Shown here piece by piece: positions 46,834 through 60,309 of a stretch of 64,000 nt of DNA. The notes under the pieces were generated by a model. It was not told the origin of the DNA. It saw only the letters and a program-made list of their open reading frames with translations, and made no database searches. Where the stretch lies: positions 310,001 to 374,000 of the forward strand of contig JAXDDX010000015.1 of NCBI GenBank assembly GCA_034670405.1, read 5' to 3'. The position numbers and the translations under genes were made by a program. This DNA is from Hoplostethus atlanticus. Taxonomy: Eukaryota > Chordata > Actinopteri > Trachichthyiformes > Trachichthyidae. Positions within the stretch are counted from its first letter, which is position 1. Every line of letters starts with the position of its first letter.

Positions 46834-49800
46834 CTATGCAGTGGATTCGATTTGGAGTTGTGAGGTGGTGTTGATGAGGTCTCTGGGAAGGCTTTCTCTG
46901 GCCTCTTGCATCCGACTCCTGGCCCTCTGGAACGCCTCTGACAGAGAAAAACAAATATTAACAACACAAAATGATGATCACGATTAGACACTAACTACAA
47001 AGTTAACAGAAATAAAAATTAATAGAAATTATGAGTTTTAATTGCAAACACTCAAATGTATCTCTTTTAGGGAACTCACTATGTTTTCCCCAATTCATAT
47101 ATTTTTTCTTTAAAATAACCGGAAAATCAACTGGCAAGCACAACCCATTTGACTATTAGATTGCAAATCCACTAACACATTGCTCCGGCCTGATTTGAAG
47201 AGCCTACAGGCAATACTAAATAGCTGCAGTCAGAGGGGTTCCCTTTACCCAGGATGTTGCAGACAGCTCCTTGCTGACTGAAGCTTCCGAGCTTGTCAAA
47301 CACACTCTGCCTCCTCTTCTTCAATATGCTAGCGTCAACAAATGCCCTAAAACATATACAAGATGGATGCATTAATCCAAAAACAGAATAAACAAACTAC
47401 AGAAAATGACATTTTTCTTTCCCAAATTCACTGAAAGACCTCTCAATATGAGGACCAACATTTCCAGGCATCTAACATTAAGTTTAAAGTTTATTTTTAA
47501 GATGAAGCAAAAATGTATTTTTTATAGTTGTTTAAGTTACAATGGGATGAGAACGTTTTAAAGAGCAGACCACAAGCCCTAACCCTTCATTAATAGTGTG
47601 TGTATTTTCATGAAAAAAAAGAAAAGATTTCTGATACATATTTCTGTTTATTATTAATACTATTCATTCTGAGTTGAGAGCTTTCTTTCCACTGTGTGTT
47701 TGTTCAAACCTGGTGCTGGAACTAAGTTCCAGAGATCCTGCCCCATCTCCACTCTGCTGGCACAAACAGGCAATATCCAGGACATAAAGAATCTATTTGG
47801 CCCTCCCAAACTTCCAGGGCCAAAGATAAAATTGTATGTTGCTAGACTAGTATAGAAAAAAACTAGAAAAAGTACATAGAGAAAATGTATGGACTAGCTG
47901 CAGCAGAATATGTTTGCTTCAGCTTTGAAATTTGAAAATGCAAAAATATGTAGTTTGTAGAGTAGGCACTGTCTTCAATAAAGTCTTACTTTAAGTGTAA
48001 TATATGTTTAAAAATATAAACATTCAATTATCTTTAACAGAAACTGAGTTAAAAGATTTGGGAAACCACAGTCAGTCATGGTCATTAATGCAGTCCTAGG
48101 GCACATGAATAACAGAAATTTAGTGGTATTTCTCTTTAATGTTGTGTTAACTAGATATGGCGGTATCCTACCCCCTACTTACCTGGCGTGCTGGATACAG
48201 TGCAGGGTAAAGGTGACACTTCCTGTCGTTTCAGTGCGAAAGCCAAAGCGACTCAGCCTCTCTCCCTGCATCCACACAAAAATAGACTTGGTTTAAAAAA
48301 CTGTTCCAAATTATCATTCTTTAATTCACTAATGGTCTGAGAGTAACACATGAGTAACTTTGAATGTACCAATGACATAGGATGATACATTGATATATAT
48401 GGATGATTCTACAGAAACAAATTTGGGGGGTGTAAAAATCTTTAAATTTGTATTCTATTTTCCCTCATTCTAAAGCATATATGTGTTAGTCGAAGTCTAA
48501 GATACACAAATCTACTAAAGGTACAGTCACAAATTTTGAATTTTCCAGAATTTCTCTCCTTTCTCCTGTCACTACCGTAACATAAAGAAAATACTAAATT
48601 AAATTAAATGAGTAAAAATCCTCTTCATTATTACAATGAATTTTGTCATTGTAATGGACATTTTTAAAAATGTATCTAGATTATTTGCAAATTATAGTCA
48701 GTATAGTATAGTGTGTGTGTGTATACATATTTTATTGTCCTCCATGTCTGCCCTGCACCTCCATTCAGAGAGCTGCATAGTCGTGCCATAGAGATGTGAT
48801 CCTACCTTGAAGGTCCCTGGTACCCTGACGTAGCTGTGGTCCTCTAACTCAGGAGAACCTCCAATAAAGAAGCGCCTCAGCACAGATACTGTCCCCGTCT
48901 GGAGGGGTCTCCAAGTATGGCATGTTGTTATGTGTTTACCTGTCACACACACACATACGCATACACAGGATGAAAAGTAAGCACTTTAAGTTATAGTAAT
49001 TGTTAGAGCTGTAAACATATTTGTATGACTTATATACATGCAAGTCAGGTGGATTGAAGACTCTAAATTGCCTGTGAATGTGAGTGTGTTTGTCTGTATC
49101 TGACCCTCAATAGGAATACACAGTTATGGAAAATGGATGTGTAGCTTTGTAGGTGAATTTAAAAATAATATTTGAACATTATCAACATTCAAAATGTCAA
49201 GGTATGCCAATAGCAATACATAGTAATCCAATAGTTTTACAGTATACATGTCATACCAGGTGTGGCAGGAAAAACCAGATAGCCATAGCCTTCAGTTCGA
49301 TAGCGCTGCCAGAAGTCCAGAGAAAGAACCTTGAAGTACAGCACTGGCCACTGGGGAATGGACTCTGTGACCAGAGGGACATGATGTTTTATCCATTTGA
49401 TCTTTGAAATGCTGTAATATATCATTAAAATTACATCCAGCATGTACGAAGAACACCTTAGTATTAAACACAATAGTGCAGAGTGCAAACTAACCCTCGC
49501 TCTCTTTTTCGTTCATGTGGAATGCCTCAAAGCTGAAGGGGTAACTGAAGAAAGCCACGTTGTCCTGTGGGCATAAAACATTCAGGATTTATTACATTTC
49601 ATCACGTATAGACACACTCTGAAAGTTGATTACAACATACCCTGTACATACCCTCTCTAAAGTCTTGGTCCGGCAGGTCTGGGTAACTTCTGAGAGTGAC
49701 TGGAATGGCAAGCTGGACCAATCTAAACAGATACAAATATTAATACAAGTTAAAATGGTAATCCATGAGATTCTTGGTTATTTTGTTGCCATCTTTGGTG

Positions 49801-52800
49801 CTAAGCAATCTTTACTGTGTTTTTTTGTGTTTTTGCACTGCAATGCCAGTGCCAGGGGATTTTTCCTTTGTATTCCCTAACAAATGTGTTTCCCCAGTGG
49901 CATGTCCTTGTTTTTGTCAACTTCAAACAATGCAGATTTCATTTTTATAAAATTTTTTAAATTTATCACAAAGCAAATATGTGACTTACTGTTGGGCAAT
50001 TCAATGAAGAAGTGGATGTATAAGTTGTCATACTCAAAGCCCTTGGCTGAGACTGGGAAGAGTGAAGAAGAAGAAGGATTAAATCCCAGTGATCGGTATT
50101 TTAGGTATGCACACAATGACAATGAGCGTGCCCATTCTTACTACTCACCTATCTCTCCATTCACCAAAAGACGTAGAATACCATCGGGAGGCTAGAGGAG
50201 AGAAATGTAGGAAGTGCAAAATACTAGGCCAGTTATGGGCCCCCAAAATTATTACACAGAAAACCTACAGTGAAAACTTGCTAATGTAAAAATGCAGCTT
50301 AAGAATTTGAAACGTAGAATTTGTTGTCCAATAGGAATTGATAATTCCATATAACCACCAAACATTCAAAATTTAAAAGTTGTATCTAACCTGTACCACA
50401 AGTGGTACATAGAAAACAAACCCCAGCGCACTGGAGTGTGGAGAATCAGTTGCTATACTGTAGTCTTTCTTGCGTTATGGCGATGTGTGCACAACGGCCA
50501 ACCAAACTGACTACTGCACTCCTAACTTCATGACATTTGGTTGTATGTTGGTTCTAAATGTTAGCAGACTTTACGTTCCCCTCCAGTAACTTCATCGACA
50601 ATCAAACATAACAATGTCACCATTGTTCTCAGAGTTATGAGACTATCTCTTCACTCAATTATATATTTTATATGCATTTCTGTATGACTCTGAAGGACTC
50701 CTGCCTTTCTGGGTTTAAAGGTGATCTTCTTTAAACATCAATACCTCATTGTTAAATTAATTGTGATACCTTGTTATAATTACCGTAAACAAATAAGGTT
50801 GTAAATAATGGTCGAGACAATTCGTAGCCTCTATTTAATGCCAAAGGTATTGTTCATTGTACTGTTCCTCACATTTCCCAGATACCCTATTGCTTCCTGT
50901 CACAAACACGATGTTGTCCCTCCACCAGCTCCACATTTTGAAGAGCAAGACGTAAAGATTAAAGCCTATAATCTTGTCACTCATTTCACCATCTACCATT
51001 GCTCGAAACTGAAAACTTTAGCTCAGTTTACGCTGGACAGTGTGCCGTAAAGCCATCTCCATATGTGTTGTAAAGCAATCCTGTAGATTTCCCTCTACAA
51101 TTGTGTTGAAAAATACTTGATACAATAATTGTGAAATTAAGAGTGCAACTTTGTGATCTGTACACACCTGCATCACCATAACCAAAAGCAGTAAGACTTG
51201 GAAGTCAATAGCTAACAAACAATAGCAATAATCCAATAATCCATCGATCAATTATTAAATGACTCACCATTTCAAAGTCCTGTCCAACAAGGCTATTCAG
51301 GTACTCTTTGTGCCTTATGTAAAGCTGTGAACATGGTAAAAAAAAAAAAAAACACTGAATGTGAAGAACTAATGTAAACTGTACATCTCAAGTCTTCTGT
51401 TGTCTTGGAGGGAAGCAGATGAGGAAGAACTCACATCTTTGTACATATGCTCCTCCCTCTCCTTTTCTTCTGGTTTCATAACAGTTGATACATTCTCCAA
51501 GGTAAGACGCCAGACTTCTCTCTTCTCCCCCTCTGTCTCAATCCTGCGCGAAAGCAGAGTCACCAAATTAGTATTCTGTTGGTCAGTAGATGAAAAACAC
51601 GTAGCATTCCTTTCTTCTAACAATATAGCACAATTCAGCATTTCCACTAGTTGTTTCTTTTTAAGTAGAAGATAAGGGTAAGTTCACATCTGGGAAGTCC
51701 AGTTCTAGTAGCTATTGCACTGTGAAAATGGCTCTAATTTAATTTTTTATTGTAAGCTTTAGCCTACCTCACTCATCTTCCTTGTAAAGCAATTGTGAAT
51801 AGGTTTTGATAATGTCACATCATTTCCAGCCTTTTGTGATAATGGCATCTGATAGCAGTGCATCTTTTTTGGCTGGTTCGGACCAGGCAAATGGACTATT
51901 AGGTGAGAAAGTGTCCTAACTGTACCTTAAAGCTGCATTGTGCTAGATTATAATGTAAAAAGTCATCCATCTTATCAGCCTTAATCAGGAAATCGGGCTG
52001 CATAGAGAGGAGTGTCCCACCCCCACTAATTGAGAAGTCCTAGATGCACCCCTTTGCCAAGATTAAATTCTGGTATGTCGGTATGATCACTGCTGGGAAA
52101 CCTTTTCTGCACCAACAGTTAGCTCTTTTGCCTTTCTCGTTCCTTTGGTATCCTTTGGTAAAGGCATTTACAGACAGGTTGGTGAACATGTGCTGTGTGC
52201 AGTTCACATCAAATGAATGAGTGAATGAAGTCCTCAAAATTCAAACAGTTACAACTTGCTGCCATTTGGGGTCGCCAGTGTGCAAAAACTTTCATGTTGG
52301 TTTCATGCTTTGAAGCGTGTTAATATCATAGTCAACAGGGAGATATTAAGACTGCACTTGTAAATCTTGATGATGCGTTTATACTGAAGCTGTTGACTTG
52401 CCTGTAGGGCTCTTTGCCTTTGTTGAAGTCAGGTTTAACAATGACTATTCCGTTGCCATCCGTTCTTAGGGTTAACAGCACACATTCATTCTCCTTCTGG
52501 CCCAGTCTGAGAAAACACAAACAGATAATCAGAACCACCACTGAACCGTACAACATATTGTGATTTTTGATTCTATTACATTTCAATGAAAGTAATCATA
52601 GCAAGCTACTGCAATGCTTAGGTGCAGTAGGTGCAGCTGCATGATTTATTGCACTATGAGTAACATACATGTCCTATATATGAGAACGTATATGAAACCT
52701 TACCATTTCCAGTATTACTCACTTTCCAGGGGGACCCAGGTCTCCCATGATGTGCATGGTCTGCATGGCATTGTTCACCACATGGCTGCTCTTCACAAAC

Positions 52801-55800
52801 TCCTCCGTGGGCTCCCAGTTGATCATCTTTGACTTGGGGATACTGCAATCCCTATGCAATACAACAGACAAATGAAATAACTTAAAAAGAGATGCATTTT
52901 TTCCACCTTAGGACAGGACAAGACTACTTTATAATACAGCACATGGAGGAAAGTTTCTTTATTAAACAACAAAGTCTAAGCCATGTAGAAGCAGTCTAAA
53001 TGTACATTGGTGTTGTCACAAAACCAGAATTTTGACTTTGATACCTATACTAAGTTTAATATCTACAAATTTGATACTACTATGCCACGGCAAACAAGGA
53101 AAACCATTAAGCAATGTGTTACCACACTTGACCTGCACAGCTTCGTAGCAACTTCTGCACAGGGGTTTTAATGTCAGTTGGGCATCCCATGTTTGTTGGC
53201 TCTGTAAGTGAAATAATTCCATATTTGGCTCCGGACACCAGTTTGTAAACCAGTTTAGGTGGATTAGCACCCATTTCAAGACATGGTGGGCTGTTGACAC
53301 TGTTGAATGTTTTCATCTGTTTGACTCTGACTGCTGCAGTCCACTGTCAAGAGCCAGACTACAACTCTCTCTACTCCAATCCGCCTTCCTTCTTCTTCTT
53401 TTATTACCAATTCCAATTGCCACAATTACACCCTCTAGAGGTGATGTTGAAATAACTTTTCCTTGCTGAACACATGGTAAAAGTATTCACTGTTTACAAA
53501 ATTCAATATTGAATTCAGTCATTCACAACATATCAAAGTAGCATTGGAATTTGGTTTATCTTGACAACACTAATGTACAGATAAATGGCATCACAGCAAC
53601 AATGAACAGCTCATGAAAATGAGGGTGCATCTAACGTTACTGCAAATACTCACAAGATAAATCGGCCAAACAGGTCCACACAACCAGACTTTGACAGGAA
53701 GGTTGTTATAAGAATGGATTCTAAATTCTACATGTCTTTGCACTGTTTATCATTGTGTTTTGTTTATCACCATTTTTGTGTTTCTCCACGGAGGACAATC
53801 AACTTTATCGATACATTTATTTATTTATTTTAAATGGTACTGGTGTTGAACGTACGTTGTGCGTCTATCCTGCCGCCTGTGTCTCATGTTGGCCATCCTT
53901 TCAGCCAGGAAAGTGGGGGTGGACTTGGCTGTGGTCACCATGTCCTGGGAGTGCTGCTTTGAGGATCAAAAACAACAGCTTTAAACAGTGATCTGTGACA
54001 GAAAGCACATTTACTATTCTATTGCTGATTGATATACACACTAGTGATTAAATTTATACCCAGTTCATGAAAGCTCTTACATTTGCTATCCTAAACACCT
54101 AGTGTCAGGTAGGTCTTTCCTGGGAAAAAATCCTGTGATGTGTTTTACATTTCAGTTTGTTTAGGAGAACTAGGTAGTTAGCATGAGCAGCGATAGCCAC
54201 CGTGGCTGAACAGACAAAGAAAAGAGCGCCACCTACAGAAGCTCAAACTTCATCAACAGAAAATCCAAGGAAAGAAAGACATCACAGTACTGGACACACT
54301 GTTTGATTGACAGGTGATCTCTGGGAAGAGCAGTGAAGAAACACCACAGCAATGAGCGCTGAGCATCAAAGACGGGCAGATTACCACTTTAATGTTATTG
54401 TAGTTATTCATACTGTTCTTAGTCAAGCTAATTCAAGCTATTCTGGTTTGACTACCAAAAGAGAATGCCAGGTGGATTGTTCGATGACAGTGTCGACATT
54501 GCGAGATGTGGTAAAACCTACCAGTTGGTGGAATGGAAGGCAGTTGGTGTACCGGTCATGGTCGGTGTAGGTGAAAATCCTGTGATTTCGTCGGCCCTTG
54601 GTCCTGTTCAAGGCCTTGACTTCTGTATGGTACTGTCTCTCCAGAGGGGTCTGGCATACTGCCTCACTCTGGAACAGCTCCATCTCATACTAGAGACACA
54701 GACACGGAGAAATAGAGCCAGATGAGGGGAAAGAGAGAGATAAATAGACAAATGTAGAGACAGACACACACAGACACAGACAGACACACACACACACACA
54801 CACACACACACAGCTAGATAATGAGACAATAAAGGGATTAAAAACAGCATTTTGTACTGATTCGCATCTCTCATAAAGCCTTAGTCAAGTTATCTGCAGG
54901 TTTCAGAAAGCCAAATATAAGACTTTTTAAGCTGTTTAATGCTACCTGGAATTGAATTTAAGACAAATTAAAAAAACAAAATAAAGAAACAGCAGGCAAA
55001 ACCAGCCTTTCTTACTGAAATATACTGCTAACTAATAAAAGTTGTGAAACTATAAATGGGCAGTATAAGAAAAAGGACACGATGAAACTGATTGTTAAGG
55101 GACATGAAGGCCAACTGTGTTTAGTAAATTAGATATGATGCATATTGTACTACTAACTTGGTTCTGTATTGTGGACATGCAGGACAAAGAAAAAAACTCT
55201 AAATAAATGTATGTGTGTTAATACATTTTAGGGCCTTTTCAAGGACCTGCGGATACCCTGCTAGTCATGAACACACACTGTCGTCAGATATTTCTTATTA
55301 TTCTTAGCATGCAAGTTTGATCAAGGTAAATCTAGGACTTTTCAAGATCTTTTTAATGCGAGTCAGAATTAAATAGAACATGGATTTTACCGCAGAAATT
55401 AATGTGAAAGCACGGGTCTGCATGACTGGACTGAATTGCGAAGACAGTACACCAAAAAATTAATTAATTTAATTGTTCAATTATGTTTTTCGTAATATCT
55501 TTTTTTATTTATATGCCTAATGTATCCCAGAGTTTCCCCTATTATTGAATAGTTGAGGTGACTGCCTTAAGGAACTGCTATCCCTCCCTTTTCAATGGAG
55601 AGTTTTAGTGTCCCATGATGGTCTAAATGCCGTTTCAGAGGCTTTCCACCTTGACAACACTGACTGCGTAGAAATTTAAACATACTGAATATCGGCACAA
55701 TATATTGGCCATCAGCGAATTCAGTCTGAAAATATTGGTAGTGGTACTGGCCTTCAAAAACCTATAACAGTCAGCTCCTAGACCTGTGTTGAATGCTACC

Positions 55801-56769
55801 TGATCGAACTCCATGCCTCAGAGCCTATCCTCTACATATTGGAGTCAGAAGCATGATGGGAGATCTGGACGTGTCAGAGTACAAGTCACAATCAAGCAAT
55901 TTACTTCAGTCCCAGTCTGCTGTGGGATGGGGAAACAGGGCTAATAGCGCTACCTGACTGAAGAGCTTCTCCTGCCAGCCCACCTCCAGCTCCTCCTCAT
56001 TGTCCCCTGGTGAGAGAATACCATCGGTGTCACATCGTTGTTATCAAAAACACTTTTTTAGTACATCAGTCCATCCTCCTACAGTAGAAACACCTGCTTG
56101 GCCTTGTGAGGTGAAGGTGTCCAGTTCAATGACTCCTCTCTCTTGCTGGGACAGAACTTGTTGCTGAAGATGCTGGGAGAGGGCTGCCGTGGAGGTCACC
56201 CTCTCAACACGGACCCTGGGGTGGGAAACAAATGTACGCCAAGCTAAAACGACGTGTCCCTAGGAAACTCAACATGAAGTGTACAGAAGTAGATTCTTAT
56301 GTTGCACTGACAAAGCAAGCCAGGCCAAGGAGAGCAGGTGAGGATCAAGTATTTTAAACATCACTGTGTATTGCCCAGTTTTAGACCAAGCAGTAAATCC
56401 ACGCATAAGCAGTTGTAAACATCAGAAATGTGCACCAGATAAATCCATACCCACAACCTTACACCCAATGTAGCCTAAGTAAGCCTAGGCGCTATAACCC
56501 ATTTAGACGTCTTTTAACGGCTAATCAACATCAACATGGTAACGTTAGGCCACTAAACTTGCACTCTCATTATGCTTCTTAAATTGAGTGGCATTCCACA
56601 GAAAAACACATCATTGAACTACCTTTTACCACCCCACAACGCTAGCCACTTGGTCACTGGGCGGTAAGGTTAGCTAAGTTAATGTTACTCACTTTATCTT
56701 TAGGTTTTTGACAGCATCCCGGGACCGGTACACAGCCTCTCCGGTATCTGTGTTCCAGCCGTCTGTCAT
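46834..56769 (-). CDS. mks1: Meckel syndrome type 1 protein, B9 domain (18 exons)
   Basis: MKS1 is a B9-domain protein of the ciliary transition-zone MKS/B9 complex (with B9D1 and B9D2) at the basal body, needed for ciliogenesis. Coding exons, 5' to 3' on the minus strand: 56693-56769, 56094-56215, 55954-56006, 54522-54689, 53856-53956, 52723-52851, 52402-52506, 51435-51543, 51268-51324, 50149-50191, 49990-50052, 49652-49722, 49495-49564, 49257-49364, 48806-48939, 48183-48265, 47249-47346, 46834-46937. Phases agree at every junction and sum to 1695 bases, or 564 residues plus stop; human MKS1 has 559 residues and 18 exons. Diagnostic stretches include [99 protein letters not shown] and GSFSQQGA. 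The B9 domain spans about residues 310-450 (exons 10-16). All introns are GT-AG except intron 7, which starts with GC. No disrupting change was seen. Confidence 0.95.
53015..53190. repeat. Dispersed repeat, copy 2 (mks1 intron 5)
   Basis: It carries accagaattttgactttgatacc and gcacaggggttttaatgtcag in the same order as 22670-22925. It is intronic in mks1. Confidence 0.4.
54165..54370 (-). repeat. Dispersed repeat, copy 2 (mks1 intron 4)
   Basis: Reverse-oriented, shorter copy of the repeat at 14615-15075, without its central insert. It lies between mks1 exons 4 and 5 and does not touch coding sequence. Confidence 0.55.
54761..54812. repeat. CA microsatellite in mks1 intron 3
   Basis: Mixed CAGACA then pure CA repeats, about 50 bases, upstream of mks1 exon 4 on the transcribed strand. 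Confidence 0.85.
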
Positions 56770-57085
56770 GGATTGCAGTTAGCTACCCAACGTTAAGTGT
56801 TTACGTTAGTTAGTAACGTAAGCTTAACGTTAGTTAAAGCTAACGTTAGCTGCTTTTGGTTTGTTTGCTCCTCGTTAGCTAGTTTGTAATCAGCTAGCCT
56901 ATCTCGTTGATGCAACAGAACGCATATTACCTCCCACCATTTATAAACAAACGCATCTAATGTTTATTGGGACCAAGAATGTTAGCTAACATACAGTAAA
57001 CACTGTTTTCCCTACTACGATAACTAGCTAGCTTCAGCCATAGAGCCAAACAAACACTAGGCTCGCCATCTGGTTGAAGCTTGTC

Positions 57086-57098
57086 GTTGCATAGTAAC
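57086..57098. promoter_or_regulatory. Candidate RFX X-box upstream of mks1
   Basis: The imperfect palindrome gttgcatagtaac lies about 320 bases upstream of the mks1 start codon. It resembles the RFX-bound X-box (GTTGCC-AT-GGTAAC type) but is one base short of the usual spacing, and its left half-site is imperfect. RFX factors drive many ciliary genes, including MKS-complex genes in worms. The link here is inference. Confidence 0.3.
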
Positions 57099-58833
57099 AG
57101 ACTTCTTTGAGGGCGTTTCTGAAGGCAAAAGTAACACACCAGCGCCACTAACGGAGCGGAATAGTAACGACTGAACTAGAGGAGGGCATAAAGTCCTTTC
57201 AGTCTTCACCTTGTGTTTTGTCGGCGTGCTGAGCCCGAATGGCCACAAGATGTCGCTGCAATTCATTTGCATTTACTTGCATCTTCAGTCCGAATAATCA
57301 AAATCAAGTTTAGCTATATTTACCAAGTTGATACGATTCCAAACACAATTTACCAGCTAAAATACAGTAAATGACAGTCTCTTTCCCTCTTTCTCGGTGC
57401 AGTTAAAGGTAAATTATTCAGCAGGGGTACAACATATGGACTTCTTCAACACAAACCATCTCCTTTAAATGACACTGCAATAGAAAGAAATCAGGGCCGA
57501 AGTAAACTAATAGTTAATAAAAAGGAAAAAATCATCACATTATGACAAACAAAAAAGAAACTGAAAGCTAGGGTGAATGCTTGAGTATGTCTGTGTGGTT
57601 CAAATATTTGTTTTAATCTTTCAAGTTTTATGTAAACAACCAAAGGTTGTGAGATTGAATCCAGGTTGGTGCTGAAGAAACATGACACGATCTCATTTTG
57701 GGCAAATATATGATTTCTTATATTCCAAGGTGTTGACTATGGCACATACATGGCTGTAGCTGCCACTGAGGTCCCGGAGGTCCTGGCGTCGGTAACTTTT
57801 GTGATGTTTTGCGATGTTCAGTTATCTCTGATCTCTGACTACTCGCTGACCTATCTCCCTTGATATCGCGCCTGTCAAAATTACTTGTGGAAATATTGCA
57901 TTGAAAATTGCCAGATGATAAACCTGTGCTCCAGGGGCCATATTCATAAAACATCTAAGGCTAAAATTAGCTCCTAACTGGCTGAGTTAGGAGAAACTTC
58001 TAAAAATAAGGGACGTGTCAGTCCAACCGTTAGGACTCCTAAGTCTAAATCAGTAGATAAAGCTAATTTCATGGCCATCAAAGGATTACCTGTAGAAGAT
58101 GTGCTAAATGTAGAATGGCCCCATCAATGGATGAAGAGTTGTTATAAAATTGTTTATAAAGTATCTAAAACATTTGTTAATGAAATCTATCTATCTATCT
58201 TAATGGTCAGACAAGACACATTGTGAATACGGACCCTGTATAATAAGTCCTCTAATAACAAATGTCTGTGTGATTTAAAATCACCCCAGCTGTAAATGTC
58301 ATTGGCTGTTAAAGTCTTGTGTTGCTTATAATAAATTGTTGATAACACATACCCAGTCTTTCAGAATGCTCTCAATTATGTGTGGATGCATGTACTGTAT
58401 GCGTTAGTGAGTGTGGTGGTGCTTATGGGGTGTCACTCCGGGACGGGTGTGTACGAGGCTGGGAGGGAATCATCACAGTATACCCACTACAATAAACTAG
58501 ACTACACCACTGGTTAAAACCCACTGGTTGAACCCTAAATATCAAGGTAAATGGATTGAATGCAGAGTAAAATGTTGAACTCAGTAAGGTACCAATGAAA
58601 CAGCACCATCTGCTGGTCACAAAAGCACATGTCAGCATTTCCTACCATTAATAATTTAAAACGGTCAGTGAAACAGAAAGTAGATTTTGACATTGTTGAA
58701 CAGAGGTTGAACATTGTTGAACATTACAGGGTGAGATCTCTACTGAACAAGACAAGTTTTGAGGATTGTAAGCAGTGAGGGAAGGTGATTTGGTGAGTCT
58801 TGCTATCGAAAGATAATTCAGATACCAAAGCAA
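57099..58833. other. Gap between mks1 and the TRIM-like pseudogene
   Basis: No gene was seen. The stretch from about 57935 (ggggccatattcataaaac) to 58085 (taaggctaaaattagctcct) resembles a Harbinger-type MITE end, but the other end was not found. A short tctatctatct run lies at 58188. Confidence 0.4.
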
Positions 58834-60234
58834 ATGGCTGAGAAAACTGTTCTTGAAAATGTCCTGAATTGCCACGTGTGCCATGTGAGACTTTCAGAGA
58901 TCCTGTGTCTCTGAGCTGCCACCACAGCTTCTGTTCCAGCTGCCTGCAAAAATTCTGGGAACGAGCTAAAAACAAGGACTGTCCCATTTATAAGAGAAAA
59001 TCATCAAAGGAAGAACCAGATGTGAAATTTACACTGAAGGAACTAGCTGACTCCTTTGCTGGGAGACAGAAAGCTGGGTCATCTGAGACAGATAAAGGAG
59101 AAGAGGAAGTGGAGGTGGTGTGTAGTAAACATCCAGAAGAGCCTAAATTTTTCTGTCAGGAGGAACAGAGAGCTGTGTGTCCTGTCTGTGACGTCCCTCA
59201 CCACTATGGTCACAAGGTGGTTCCTGTAGAACAAGCAGTGGTGACCTGAAGGACCAGCTGAAATCTGACTTAGAGTCCCTTCAGGATAAGAGGAACAAAT
59301 ACAAAGAGGTTGAGAAGACCTACAATGAAGTAGTTCAACACTCCAAGAAACAGCTGGTGGCCACAGAGAGGCAGATCAAAGCAGAGTTCAACAAGCTCCA
59401 CCAGTTCCTGAAAGAGGAAGAGGAGGCCAGACTGGCAGCTCTGAGGGAGGAAGAGGAGCAGAAGGGGAAGACTACCAGCAGAGAGATGAAGATCCTTCGG
59501 GAGAAGATCTCAGACAGTATCTCTGCTGTTGAAGAAGACCTGCAGAAACACAATTTGTCATTCCTCACCAATTATAAAGCCACTCAGTCCAGCGCCAGAG
59601 CCCAGTGCTCACTGTCGGATCCACAACTGGTCTCAGGAGCGCTGATAGATGTGGCCAAACACTTCGGCAACCTGTCCTTCAGAGTCTGGGAGAAGATGAG
59701 GGGGAAGGTCCAGTTCAGTCCTGTCATTCTGGACCCAAACACTGCATACCCCTATCACTCTCTGTCAGATGACCTGACCAGTGTGAGATATGGAGACACA
59801 GAGCAGCAGCTCCCTGACAACCCAGAGAGAAACACTAGATATGCCTGTGTTCTGGGATCTGAGGGCTTCAGCTCAGGGAAACACAGCTGGGAGGTGGAGG
59901 TGGGAGACCATCCTGGCTGGAATGTGGGTTTGGCTAAAGAGTCAGTTGACAGGAAGGGGAAGCTACGTGCCTCACCAAAATATGGATTCTGGTGTTTACT
60001 GCATCGCAGTGGAAAATACACTGATGGTGTTGGTGAGACCGTCAGAGTGAAGAAGAGTCTCCGGAGGATCAGAGTCCAGCTGGACTATGACAGGGGGGAG
60101 GTGTCCTTCTACAACCCTGAGGACAAAACTCACATCTACACTCATAGAGACATTTTCACTGAGAAACTGTTTATAACGCTGGTGATGCCAAGACCATTGA
60201 TATTAAAGTCAGACAAGCTGAGGCTTCTCAGTGA
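58834..60234 (+). pseudogene. TRIM35-like RING/B-box/PRY-SPRY gene, intronless and broken
   Basis: The layout is that of a fish TRIM35-like E3 ubiquitin ligase: ATG at 58834, RING (about 58868-58995), B-box (about 59110-59230), coiled coil (about 59255-59560) and PRY-SPRY (about 59640-60200, with the LDPNTA, GSEGFSSGKHSWEVEVG and YGFWCLLHR blocks). All lie in one intron-free stretch, whereas many TRIM genes have several exons, so this may be a retrocopy or an intronless paralogue. It looks dead. Frame breaks fall inside the RING near 58880, after the B-box near 59240 (VEQAVVT then stop, with DLKDQLKSDL in another frame) and near the C-terminus about 60175. The RING reads CPIYKRK where CPICKRK is expected, so a zinc ligand is lost. 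The ancestral-looking end (DIKVRQAEASQ, stop at 60232-60234) lies in a frame other than the long open frame, which instead runs into a GT repeat. A 327-residue open frame still covers the coiled coil and SPRY. Assembly error could explain some breaks. Confidence 0.8.
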
Positions 60235-60253
60235 TGTTACAGTGAAGTCAGTG

Positions 60254-60254
<1 letters not shown>

Positions 60255-60307
<53 letters not shown>
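60255..60307. repeat. GT microsatellite after the TRIM-like pseudogene
   Basis: About 26 GT units starting 20 bases beyond the ancestral-looking stop of the TRIM35-like copy. The surviving long frame reads through it as VCVC repeats before stopping. Confidence 0.9.

Positions 60308-60309
<2 letters not shown>

Noticed and set aside
50808-51050. Possible extra gene in mks1 introns
   Set aside because: No domain and no splice-site support; it lies between well-defined mks1 exons 9 and 10.
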